Origin: an uncultured Ruminiclostridium sp.
GTDB lineage: Bacteria > Bacillota > Clostridia > Oscillospirales > Ruminococcaceae
Length of the DNA: 64,000 nucleotides
Assembly: GCA_947627695.1 (NCBI GenBank)
Contig: CANQXF010000005.1
Location: forward strand, 1 to 64,000
Direction: 5' to 3'
The notes beneath the pieces are model-generated. The model had not been told where the DNA came from. It was given only the letters and a program-made list of their open reading frames with translations, and searched no databases. This document shows, one piece after another, positions 8,072 through 15,924 of the stretch. The position numbers were made by a program, and so were the translations under genes. The first letter of the stretch is position 1. Each line of letters opens with the position of its first letter.

Positions 8072-9157
8072 TCAGAATTTTACAGGCTCTGCGGACAGAT
8101 ACTTCTTGACCATAAGCGCTATCTTGAAGATTATGGCGTGGTCGAACTCTCTCAGGTCAAGACCTGTCAGCTTCTTTATCTTGTCCAGTCTGTAAACAAG
8201 GGTGTTTCTGTGAACGAACAGCTTGCGGCTGGTCTCGGATACGTTAAGGTTGTTCTCAAAGAAGCGCTGGATCGTGAAAAGCGTTTCGTGGTCCAGAGAT
8301 TCGATAGAGCCTTTCTTGAAAACTTCCTTCAGGAAGGTCTCGCAAAGGGTGGTAGGAAGATGGTAGATAAGCCTTGCGATACCCAGATTGTCGTAGCTTA
8401 CTATGTTCTTTTCGGTGTCGAATACCTTTCCAACCTCAAGAGCCATCTGAGCCTCCTTGAATGAGCGGGCAAGGTCCTTGACGCCTGTCACGGGAGTGCC
8501 TATACCGACGTTCACGCGGGTGAAGAACTCGCTGGAAAGGGTGTCGGAAATGGAGCGCGCCAGCTTTTCCAGATCCTTTACGTCGATCCCGTTCTTTATC
8601 TCCTTGACAAGAACTATGTCGTTCTCGGAAATGCTGAAGATGAAGTCCTTGTTCTTGTCGGGGAAAAGATTTTGTATAACGTCGTAGGCGGAAACATCGT
8701 TCGAAGTGATGATGTTTATGAGGAAAACGACGCGGTTGATGTCGGCGTTGAAGTGGAGCTCTCTCGACTTTATGCCGATGTCGCCGGGCAGGACGTTGTC
8801 AAGGATTATGTTCTTGATGAAGTTGTTGCGGTCGTATTTTTCATCGTAATACTGCTTTATGCCCGAAAGAGAGATGGCTATTATGGAGGCGTATTTCGCC
8901 GCAAGGTCGTCAGTGCCCTCCACAAATACTGCATAATCGGGTCTTACGTGAAGTCCGAAGGATTTGTAGGTGTATCCGTCGCGGACATATGTGTCGTGTG
9001 AATCGCTCACCTCAACTGCAAAAACGTCGTCGCTGCTGCCTATCTTGGTGAGGTCGCTGCAGGCAACTACCGTCGCATTCTCGTCGATAACGCCGATAAC
9101 GCGGTCGATAGCGTCCTTCATCTGATGTACTACGCCTTGAAATAATCTGTTTGACAT
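8072..9157 (-). CDS. CdaR/PucR-family transcriptional regulator
   Basis: 361 residues. The N-terminus ('LFQGVVHQMKDAIDRVIGVID') resembles the sugar-diacid-recognition domain of CdaR, the centre is a GGDEF-like region without an obvious cyclase motif, and the C-terminus (about 300-352, 'NVSETSRKLFVHRNTLVYRL') is the PucR-type helix-turn-helix. Such proteins activate carbohydrate-acid or nitrogen genes in response to small metabolites. No obvious target operon lies next to it; the divergent metG and the downstream ftsEX genes are housekeeping. It has its own promoter. Confidence 0.85.
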   Translation of the reverse strand: MSNRLFQGVVHQMKDAIDRVIGVIDENATVVACSDLTKIGSSDDVFAVEVSDSHDTYVRDGYTYKSFGLHVRPDYAVFVEGTDDLAAKYASIIAISLSGIKQYYDEKYDRNNFIKNIILDNVLPGDIGIKSRELHFNADINRVVFLINIITSNDVSAYDVIQNLFPDKNKDFIFSISENDIVLVKEIKNGIDVKDLEKLARSISDTLSSEFFTRVNVGIGTPVTGVKDLARSFKEAQMALEVGKVFDTEKNIVSYDNLGIARLIYHLPTTLCETFLKEVFKKGSIESLDHETLFTIQRFFENNLNVSETSRKLFVHRNTLVYRLDKIKKLTGLDLREFDHAIIFKIALMVKKYLSAEPVKF

Positions 9158-9290
9158 ATTCTCTTCCTCTTTCTTTGGAATTAGGCATACCGTCCGCAGG
9201 GTTGACTCTCCGTTTCACGGCGTCGGGGCGGATAAGGCTGCCGCTGTTTTGGGCGGAATATATACTTCCGCCATTTTTACATATACATTA

Positions 9291-9319
9291 ATTCTACTAT
9301 ATTTTAATAAAAAAATCAA
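9291..9319 (-). promoter_or_regulatory. Sigma-A promoter of the CdaR-type regulator
   Basis: On the minus strand TTGATT (9319-9314), a 17-base spacer and TAGAAT (9296-9291). A GGCGGAA/TTCCGCC hairpin lies about 20 bases downstream in the roughly 125-base leader (around 9253-9273). Confidence 0.65.
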
Positions 9320-9367
9320 GTCTTTTTTATGAAAAATGTAAATTTATGCGTTATTTTTTCTGTCATA

Positions 9368-9396
9368 TTGCCAAAAATTTCAAAAGGTGGTATAAT
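9368..9396 (+). promoter_or_regulatory. Sigma-A promoter for the leader ORF and metG
   Basis: TTGCCA (9368-9373), 17-base spacer, TATAAT (9391-9396). Transcription would start near 9403, giving a leader of about 125 bases before metG. It is back to back with the promoter of the regulator on the other strand. Confidence 0.75.
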
Positions 9397-9436
9397 AACA
9401 TCAGTATATTTAACACCTGAGGGAGGAAACTCTTTT

Positions 9437-9478
9437 ATGCGCGCAAACGTGTTTGAACTGCTGAAAGAACGAATGTGA
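9437..9478 (+). CDS. 13-residue leader ORF upstream of metG
   Basis: ATG at 9437 follows an excellent ribosome site (GGGAGGAAAC at 9421-9430) and encodes MRANVFELLKERM before TGA. It starts about 35 bases after the predicted transcription start and ends 52 bases before metG. The peptide resembles the N-terminus of tyrosyl-tRNA synthetases ('NVFxxLKERGFI'), so it could be a truncated tyrS remnant. It could also be a regulatory uORF; its last sense codon is Met, ahead of the methionyl-tRNA synthetase gene. Expression is likely from the signals; function is unknown. Confidence 0.5.
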   Translation: MRANVFELLKERM

Positions 9479-9530
9479 TGCGGGAATTATCACATAATTT
9501 TACATAAATGCAATAAGGAAGGACAAAACA

Positions 9531-11471
9531 ATGAGCAAGAAATTTTATATAACAACACCTATTTATTACCCCAGCGCTGCTCCCCATATCGGACACCTTT
9601 ACACCACGGTCGCCTGCGACGCTATCGCAAGGTTCAAGAGAATGCAGGGCTATGACGTTATGTTCCTGACAGGCACTGACGAACACGGTCAGAAGATCGA
9701 GCAGAAAGCAAAGGAAGCGGGCGTCACTCCAAAAGAGTATGTGGACGAGATAGCGGGAAAATTCCAGAAATTGTGGAAATACGTCAACGTCAGCTATGAC
9801 CGCTTTATAAGGACTACTGACGATTATCACGAGCAGTCTATCAAGAGGATATATGAAAAGCTGCTGGAAAAAGGCTATCTTTACAAGAGCGAATATAAGG
9901 GCAAATACTGTACGCCCTGCGAGAGCTTCTGGACGGAATCTCAGCTTGACTCTGAGGGAAAATGCCCCGAATGTCACCGTGAGGTGAAAGAAGCCACTGA
10001 GGAGGGGTATTTCTTCAAGCTGTCCGCTTTTTCAGATAAGCTGGAGGATTTGCTGACCAATACCGACTTCGTTCAGCCTGAGTGGAGGGCAAAAGAGCTT
10101 ATAAACAATTTCATAAAGCCGGGGCTTGAGGACGTGTGCGTTACAAGGACCAGCTTTAAATGGGGTATCAGTATCCCCTTTGACGAAAAGCATATAGCTT
10201 ATGTGTGGATAGACGCACTGTCAAACTATATCACCGCTTTGGGCTATGAAAACGACAGATACGACGATATGAAGGATTTCTGGCCTGCGGACGTGCATAT
10301 GGTGGCTAAGGATATTATGAGATTCCACGCGCTTATCTGGCCCGCTATGCTGATGGCTTTGGATCTGCCGATGCCTAAAAAGCTGTCGGTTCACGGATTT
10401 ATCAACTTCAACGGCGTCAAGATGAGCAAATCTATCGGAAACGTGGTAGACCCGTTCATACTGGGTGAAAGATACGGAGTTGATTCAATACGCTATCATA
10501 TACTGCGTGAAATGCCGTTCGGCTCGGACAGCGACTATTCCAACGAGATAATGATAAACCGCATAAACTATGACCTTGCCAACGATTTCGGCAACCTTGT
10601 ATCAAGAACGGTGGCGATGGTTGACAAATATTTCGGCGGCACGCTTCCCACAGACAGGCAGGAGGAAGAGCTGGACAAAGAGCTTATCGGAATGGCGGAG
10701 TCGCTCACTCCCTCCGTGGCAAAGCATATCGACGAAACAAAGCTGTCTGTTGCGCTGACGGAGATAATGGCGGTGGTCTCAAGGGCGAACAAGTATATTG
10801 ACGAAACTACTCCGTGGATATTGGCAAAGGACGAGGCGAACAGGGCAAGGCTGGCGACTGTGCTGTACAATCTGCTGGAAACTATCAGGATATGTACGGT
10901 GCTTCTGACGCCGTTTATGCCTACCGTTATGCCTAAGGCTCTGGAGCAGATAGGCGCAGACGAAAGCTGCACGGCGTATGAAACGCTGGAGAAGTTCGGA
11001 GCTTTGCCTGCCGACGTTACCGTTAAAAAGGGCGAGGTGCTGTTCCCAAGGCTTGACGTTGACACCGAGATAGAGTTCCTCAACTCTGTGGTCGCTCCAA
11101 ACGGAGGAAAGAAAGAGATAGTCGAGGACGAGGATCTGGACAAAGCGGGCATAATATCGATAGACGAATTCGCAAAGGTTAAGCTGAGAACGGCGGAGGT
11201 AGTTGCCTGCGAAAAGGTGAAGAAATCAAACAAGCTGCTGAAATTGCAGCTTGACGACGGCAGAGGCGGCAGACAGGTAGTTTCGGGGATCGCAAAATGG
11301 TATAAGCCCGAGGACCTGATCGGAAAGAAGATAGTTTTTGTTGCCAACCTTGCTCCCGCTAAGCTGTGCGGAGAAGAAAGCCAGGGAATGATACTCGCCT
11401 GCGACTGCGGCGAGGAAGTGAGAGTGCTGTTTATGGACGGGGACGTTCCCAACGGCAGCGTGGTAAGATAA
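9531..11471 (+). CDS. metG: Methionyl-tRNA synthetase
   Basis: 646 residues. It aminoacylates tRNA-Met. The class I signatures are present: HIGH as 'PHIGHLYT' near the N-terminus and KMSKS as 'VKMSKSIGN'. A zinc knuckle has two Cys pairs (CTPC and CPEC), an alpha-helical anticodon domain follows, and the C-terminus (about 540-646, 'EFAKVKLRTAEVVACEKVKKS') is the EMAP/Trbp111-like tRNA-binding dimerisation domain. AAGGAAGG precedes the ATG. Transcription comes from the promoter at 9368. Confidence 0.97.
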   Translation: MSKKFYITTPIYYPSAAPHIGHLYTTVACDAIARFKRMQGYDVMFLTGTDEHGQKIEQKAKEAGVTPKEYVDEIAGKFQKLWKYVNVSYDRFIRTTDDYHEQSIKRIYEKLLEKGYLYKSEYKGKYCTPCESFWTESQLDSEGKCPECHREVKEATEEGYFFKLSAFSDKLEDLLTNTDFVQPEWRAKELINNFIKPGLEDVCVTRTSFKWGISIPFDEKHIAYVWIDALSNYITALGYENDRYDDMKDFWPADVHMVAKDIMRFHALIWPAMLMALDLPMPKKLSVHGFINFNGVKMSKSIGNVVDPFILGERYGVDSIRYHILREMPFGSDSDYSNEIMINRINYDLANDFGNLVSRTVAMVDKYFGGTLPTDRQEEELDKELIGMAESLTPSVAKHIDETKLSVALTEIMAVVSRANKYIDETTPWILAKDEANRARLATVLYNLLETIRICTVLLTPFMPTVMPKALEQIGADESCTAYETLEKFGALPADVTVKKGEVLFPRLDVDTEIEFLNSVVAPNGGKKEIVEDEDLDKAGIISIDEFAKVKLRTAEVVACEKVKKSNKLLKLQLDDGRGGRQVVSGIAKWYKPEDLIGKKIVFVANLAPAKLCGEESQGMILACDCGEEVRVLFMDGDVPNGSVVR

Positions 11472-11542
11472 CTTAAGGAATTTATTCAGGTCAAACTAAA
11501 GGCGGGAGCCTTACAAAATACAGCAGAACGGAGAATGTGAAG

Positions 11543-14149
11543 ATGAAAAAGGTCAAAGCGATACCTGAGGTGGTGGACAGCGTTGAGGCGCTGGAAGCAA
11601 AGATAGCCCAGGTGAGAGCTGCGCAGGAGCTGTTTGCGGAATACACCCAGGAACAGGTGGACAGGATATTCCGCGCGGCGGCAGTGGCTGCCAATTCCCA
11701 AAGGATAAATCTGGCGAAAATGGCTGTCGAGGAAACGGGAATGGGCGTTGTGGAGGACAAGGTGATAAAAAATCACTACGCCTCCGAATATATTTACAAC
11801 ACCTACAAGAATACTCCCACGGTGGGCGTTATAGAAAAGGACGACAGCTTCGGCATCAAAAAAGTGGCGGAGCCTATCGGTCTTGTGGCGGCGGTAATTC
11901 CTACCACTAACCCCACTTCCACCGCTATTTTCAAGGCGCTTATCTGCCTGAAAACGAGAAACGGCATTATTTTCAGCCCTCACCCCAGAGCAAAGAAATG
12001 CACTATCGAGGCGGCTAAGGTGGTTCTGGAGGCGGCTGTTAAGGCGGGCGCTCCCGAAGGAATAATCGGGTGGATAGACGTGCCCTCCCTTGAACTTACC
12101 ACTACGATAATGAAAGAGGCGGATATAATCCTCGCTACCGGTGGTCCCGGAATGGTGAAGTCCGCTTACTCGTCAGGCAAGCCTGCTCTCGGCGTGGGCG
12201 CGGGAAATACTCCCGCAATAATCGACGAAAGCGCAGATATAAGGCTGGCGGTAAACTCCATTATCCATTCAAAGACCTTTGACAACGGTATGATATGCGC
12301 GTCTGAGCAGTCGGTCATCGTGTCCTCAAAGATATACGACAGCGTTAAGGCGGAATTCAAGGCGAGGGGCTGTCACTTCCTCACAAAGAAGGAGATAGAC
12401 CTGGTGCGCCATACAATGATAATCAACGGTGCGCTGAACAGCAAGATAGTTGGTCAGAAAGCGCCTAAAATAGCGGAGCTTTGCGGATTTTCCGTACCTG
12501 AGAATACGAAGGTCCTGATAGGCGAAGTCGAGAGCGTCGATCTCAGCGAGCCGTTCTCACACGAAAAGCTGTCGCCTGTGCTGGCTATGTACAAGGCTAA
12601 GAGCTTTGAAGAGGCTATGCAGAAGGCGGAAAGGCTTATTGCTGACGGCGGCTACGGTCACACCGCTTCTCTGTATATAAATACTGTTACTGAGACCGAA
12701 AAGACGGACGCTTACTTTGAGAGAATGAAGACCTGCCGTATTCTGGTGAACACTCCTTCCTCACACGGCGGCATAGGCGACCTTTACAACTTCAAGCTGC
12801 TGCCCTCGCTGACTTTGGGCTGCGGCACATGGGGCGGGAACTCCGTTTCCGAAAATGTGGGCGTAAAGCACCTGCTGAATGTTAAAACCGTCGCTGAGAG
12901 GAGAGAGAATATGCTGTGGTTCAGAGCGCCGCAAAAGGTTTACTTTAAGAAAGGCTGTCTGCCTGTTGCTCTTGATGAGCTGGGCAGCGTTATGGGAAAG
13001 AAAAAGGCGTTCCTTGTCACCGACTCTTTCCTGTTCAATAACGGCTATGCAAAGCCTGTTACAGACAAACTTCACGAAATGGGGATACAGTATTCCGCGT
13101 TCTCGGACGTTGAGCCTGACCCCACGCTTGACTGCGCTGTAAAGGGCGCAAAGCAGATGGCGAGCTTCCAGCCTGACGTTATCATTGCGCTGGGCGGCGG
13201 TTCGGCTATTGACGCCGCTAAGATAATGTGGGTGCTGTACGAACACCCCGAGGCGGACTTTGCGGATATGGCGATGAGGTTCATCGATATAAGAAAACGT
13301 ATCTATCCTTTCCCCAAAATGGGAGAAAAGGCGTACTTCGTGGCTATCCCCACCTCTGCGGGAACAGGCTCAGAGGTAACTCCCTTTGCAGTTATCACTG
13401 ACGGGGCAATAAAATATCCGCTGGCGGACTATGAGCTGCTGCCGAATATGGCGATAGTTGACGCCGACCTGATGATGAGTATGCCTAAGGGACTGACAAG
13501 CGCTTCGGGTATCGACGCGCTGACACATGCGCTGGAGGCGTATGTTTCGGTAATGGCTACGCCTTTCACAGACGGACTGGCGGAGCAGGCGGGCAGGCTG
13601 ATATTTGAAAATCTTCCCTCCTGCTATGAAAACGGAGCAAAAGACCCCAAGGCTATCGAAAATCAGGCTCACGCCTCTACCCTTGCGGGTATGGCGTTTG
13701 CAAACGCTTTCTTGGGCGTATGTCACTCAATGGCGCATAAGCTGGGGGCTTATCATCATATCGCTCACGGTATCGCAAACGCGCTGCTTATCGAGGACGT
13801 TATCCGTTACAACTGCGCTGAGGCTCCCGCAAAAATGGGGACGTTCTCCCAGTACGCTTATCCCAATGCAAAGGCAAAATACGCCGCTTTCTCAAAGGCT
13901 ATGGGATTTGCGGGCAAGAACGACGACGAGAGCGTTGAAAATCTGATAAAGGAAATAGGCAAGCTGAAAAAGAAAATCGGCATAAAGGCGACTATCAAGG
14001 ATTACGGCGTTGATGAAAAGGTATTCCTTGAAAAGCTGGACGAGATGACGGAACAGGCGTTCGACGACCAATGCACGGGCGCTAACCCCAGATACCCGCT
14101 TATGGAAGAGATAAAGGCGATGTATCTCAAGGCATATTACGGAAAGTGA
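11543..14149 (+). CDS. adhE: Bifunctional acetaldehyde-CoA/alcohol dehydrogenase
   Basis: 868 residues from the ATG at 11543 (GGAG about 10 bases ahead; an in-frame GTG at 11537 is too close). AdhE reduces acetyl-CoA to acetaldehyde and then ethanol with two NADH, the fermentative electron sink, and assembles into spirosomes. The N-terminal ALDH half has the catalytic Cys in 'FDNGMICASEQS'. The C-terminal iron-dependent ADH half (from about 455) shows 'IIALGGGSAIDAAK' for the nucleotide and His ligands in 'CHSMAHKLGAYHHIAHG'. It is 71 bases after metG in the same direction with no terminator seen between them. Confidence 0.97.
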   Translation: MKKVKAIPEVVDSVEALEAKIAQVRAAQELFAEYTQEQVDRIFRAAAVAANSQRINLAKMAVEETGMGVVEDKVIKNHYASEYIYNTYKNTPTVGVIEKDDSFGIKKVAEPIGLVAAVIPTTNPTSTAIFKALICLKTRNGIIFSPHPRAKKCTIEAAKVVLEAAVKAGAPEGIIGWIDVPSLELTTTIMKEADIILATGGPGMVKSAYSSGKPALGVGAGNTPAIIDESADIRLAVNSIIHSKTFDNGMICASEQSVIVSSKIYDSVKAEFKARGCHFLTKKEIDLVRHTMIINGALNSKIVGQKAPKIAELCGFSVPENTKVLIGEVESVDLSEPFSHEKLSPVLAMYKAKSFEEAMQKAERLIADGGYGHTASLYINTVTETEKTDAYFERMKTCRILVNTPSSHGGIGDLYNFKLLPSLTLGCGTWGGNSVSENVGVKHLLNVKTVAERRENMLWFRAPQKVYFKKGCLPVALDELGSVMGKKKAFLVTDSFLFNNGYAKPVTDKLHEMGIQYSAFSDVEPDPTLDCAVKGAKQMASFQPDVIIALGGGSAIDAAKIMWVLYEHPEADFADMAMRFIDIRKRIYPFPKMGEKAYFVAIPTSAGTGSEVTPFAVITDGAIKYPLADYELLPNMAIVDADLMMSMPKGLTSASGIDALTHALEAYVSVMATPFTDGLAEQAGRLIFENLPSCYENGAKDPKAIENQAHASTLAGMAFANAFLGVCHSMAHKLGAYHHIAHGIANALLIEDVIRYNCAEAPAKMGTFSQYAYPNAKAKYAAFSKAMGFAGKNDDESVENLIKEIGKLKKKIGIKATIKDYGVDEKVFLEKLDEMTEQAFDDQCTGANPRYPLMEEIKAMYLKAYYGK

Positions 14150-14160
14150 GGGAATGAGCT

Positions 14161-14910
14161 ATGAAACTGGATAACGTTATTGCGGTGAGAAAAGACAAGA
14201 CCGTTTACCGTGACGGAGATTTGACCATAAAGGTCTTTAACGAGAAATACTCAAAATCCGATATCCTCAACGAGGCGCTGAACCTTGCAAGAGTTGAGGA
14301 AACAGGGCTGAACGTTCCCAAGATACACGAGGTCGGCGTAGTCGAGGGAAAGTGGTGCATAGTCACTGATTATATCGAGGGAAAGACGCTTGCAAAGTGC
14401 TATGAGGAAAATCCCGAAAAGCTGGAGTATTATCTTGAGCTGTTTGTAAAAATTCAAATGGAGATACACAGTAAGAGAAGTCCTCTGCTCACAAAGCTGA
14501 AGGACAAAATGGCGAGAAAAATTTCACTCAGCGGACTGGACGCTACCACGAGATACGAGCTTTCCACAAGGCTGGACGGTATGCCTAAGCACGTCAAGCT
14601 GTGCCACGGGGACTTTATTCCCACAAATATAATCATTAAAAGCGACGGCACGCCGTTCATCATCGACTGGGCACACGCAACACAAGGCAACGCTAGCGCT
14701 GACGTTGCAAGGACATATTTGCAGTTCCACCTGAAAAACAATGCGGATATGGCGGAAAAATATCTGAATATGTTCTGCCTGATGAGCGATACGCCTAAAC
14801 AGTACGTTCAGCAGTGGATGCCTATCGTTGCCGCTTCACAGATGGCGAAGGGCAAGGAGGAGGAAAGAGAGTTCCTCACAAGATGGGCAAGCGTGTGTGA
14901 TTATGAATAA
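14161..14910 (+). CDS. APH/choline-kinase-like phosphotransferase
   Basis: 249 residues with a protein-kinase-like fold. The catalytic loop reads 'LCHGDFIPTN' (HGD followed by Asn) and the metal-binding segment 'PFIIDWAHA'. This subgroup of small-molecule kinases resembles the TIGR02172 family common in gut anaerobes, whose substrate is not known to me. Closeness to aminoglycoside phosphotransferases is not evidence of resistance. It starts 11 bases after the adhE stop, so it is co-transcribed and might act in fermentation or cofactor repair, but that is a guess. Confidence 0.82.
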   Translation: MKLDNVIAVRKDKTVYRDGDLTIKVFNEKYSKSDILNEALNLARVEETGLNVPKIHEVGVVEGKWCIVTDYIEGKTLAKCYEENPEKLEYYLELFVKIQMEIHSKRSPLLTKLKDKMARKISLSGLDATTRYELSTRLDGMPKHVKLCHGDFIPTNIIIKSDGTPFIIDWAHATQGNASADVARTYLQFHLKNNADMAEKYLNMFCLMSDTPKQYVQQWMPIVAASQMAKGKEEEREFLTRWASVCDYE

Positions 14911-14918
14911 GTAAATAT

Positions 14919-14953
14919 AAAAAACAGCTCCTTTGTAGGAGCTGTTTTTTTGT
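14919..14953. terminator. Strong bidirectional terminator
   Basis: AAAACAGCTCC (14921-14931) pairs with GGAGCTGTTTT around a 5-base loop and is followed by T7 on the plus strand, with A-rich sequence on the other side. It ends metG-adhE-phosphotransferase and also serves the converging lipoprotein remnant. Confidence 0.9.
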
Positions 14954-14959
14954 TTGTTT

Positions 14960-15311
14960 TAATCATACTCAGCCTGCAAGCCGTCGGGTATATCTGTCAC
15001 GCTCTGCTCTTTTAGCAGGATCGCGCCGCCGTCGGTGGTGAGCCAGCTTACAAGCCATTCTTCTGCGGGAAGGTCTTTATACCTGCTTATCCTGTTGTCT
15101 GTATCGCCGTTTACATAGCCTATCTGCTGGGAGCAGTCGCTTTTTGATACGACGCAGAAAGGAAAATACGTTCTGCCCTCCCAATAACGGTGAATTTTCC
15201 GTCCTGCTCCAATGAATGCATATTTATCAAATCATCGGGCTGAGTCTGAGCGCAGGAAGTAAAGGTCATAATAAAAATAACGGCAAATGCCATAGCAAAA
15301 AATTTCTTCAT
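14960..15311 (-). pseudogene. Frameshifted small lipoprotein
   Basis: The ATG at 15311 has a good AAAGGAG site and gives a lipoprotein signal (MKKFFAMAFAVIFIMTFTSC, Cys20). The frame stays open through 'EQDGKFT' and then enters a run ending in a stop near 15120. A second frame takes over exactly there: 'RYWEGRTYFPFCVVSKSDC' continues to '...GLQAEYD' and a TAA at 14960. Joining the frames near 15180-15190 gives one protein of about 116 residues with Trp-rich, folded-looking sequence. I see either a one-base indel mutation or a sequencing error. The family is not recognised. Confidence 0.7.
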
Positions 15312-15333
15312 AAGATTTCTCCTTTGTTTTTTA

Positions 15334-15362
15334 ATTATATCACAATGTATTAAAAAATACAA
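15334..15362 (-). promoter_or_regulatory. Sigma-A promoter of the lipoprotein remnant
   Basis: On the minus strand TTGTAT (15362-15357), 17-base spacer, TATAAT (15339-15334), 22 bases ahead of the ATG. An intact promoter suggests the gene was active recently or that the frameshift is an error. Confidence 0.65.
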
Positions 15363-15413
15363 TATTTTCCCAAAGGATATGAATATTTCAGCCTTTTAGC
15401 GGCACAATAACAA

Positions 15414-15421
15414 CATAAAAT
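15414..15421 (+). promoter_or_regulatory. Possible sporulation sigma (-10) element before the coat genes
   Basis: CATAAAAT at 15414-15421 fits the CATAnnnT -10 consensus shared by sigma-E and sigma-K, 20 bases upstream of the first coat ORF. I could not place a convincing -35 at the right spacing, so this is tentative. Confidence 0.3.
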
Positions 15422-15440
15422 TTCACTCAGGAGGTATTTT

Positions 15441-15614
15441 ATGACAAGCAAGGAATTACTTTATATCGAGGACGCGCTGGGACATGAGCAGTATTTTCAG
15501 TCCAAGTGCCAGCAGACCGCCGCACAGCTTCAGGACGGCGAGCTTAAGACCTGCGTTCAGCAGATGGCGCAAAAGCACAGTCAGATCTTTCAGAGCTTTT
15601 ACGGATTGCTTTAA
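15441..15614 (+). CDS. Small CotF-like spore coat protein (first of pair)
   Basis: 57 residues, with CAGGAGG ahead of the ATG. The peptide starts MTSKELLYIEDALGHEQ and continues with a helical Gln-rich run (KCQQTAAQL, QQMAQKHSQIFQSFYGLL). This corresponds to the short partner seen beside CotF-family coat proteins in Clostridia, a two-helix ferritin-like half. It ends 12 bases before the larger CotF protein. Assignment to the coat rests on this pairing. Confidence 0.7.
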   Translation: MTSKELLYIEDALGHEQYFQSKCQQTAAQLQDGELKTCVQQMAQKHSQIFQSFYGLL

Positions 15615-15626
15615 GGGGGTAAAAAT

Positions 15627-15872
15627 ATGAGCGACAAGAATTTGATGGAAGATATTTTACTGCTGGAAAAGGGCGTGTGCGACCTGTATATGCACGGCGC
15701 TATCGAGTCCTCCACGGGGAACGTGCACCAGGCGTTCAGCTCGGCGCTGACCCAATCCCTTTGTATGCAGGACGACCTTTACGGAAAGATGTCCCAAAAG
15801 GGCTGGTATCAGACGGAGCAGGTGGAGCAGAACAAAATAAATACTGTGAGAACAAAGTTCAGCGGTCAGTAA
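15627..15872 (+). CDS. CotF-family spore coat protein
   Basis: 81 residues. The sequence 'LLEKGVCDLYMHGAIESS' and 'NVHQAFSSALTQSLCMQD' then 'MSQKGWY' is the recognisable Coat_F (PF07875) signature found in small clostridial coat proteins. It forms a two-gene unit with the preceding short ORF and is closed by a strong terminator. It should be expressed in the mother cell late in sporulation. Confidence 0.85.
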   Translation: MSDKNLMEDILLLEKGVCDLYMHGAIESSTGNVHQAFSSALTQSLCMQDDLYGKMSQKGWYQTEQVEQNKINTVRTKFSGQ

Positions 15873-15888
15873 CGTTGAAAAAAGAAAA

Positions 15889-15924
15889 CCGCAGTCCGTT
15901 TTATCGGACTGCGGATCTTTTTAT
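15889..15924. terminator. Bidirectional terminator between the coat genes and the HD-GYP gene
   Basis: CCGCAGTCCG (15889-15898) pairs perfectly with 15905-15914 over a 6-base loop. T-rich sequence follows on the plus strand and an A-rich run precedes it, so converging transcripts from both sides can end here. Confidence 0.9.

Noticed and set aside
10568-11452. 294-codon minus-strand frame opposite metG
   Set aside because: Ser/Thr-rich antisense sequence with no start signal; metG is unambiguous on the plus strand.
14161-14910. Aminoglycoside resistance
   Set aside because: The kinase fold is shared with many small-molecule kinases and the gene sits in a fermentation operon with no resistance context.
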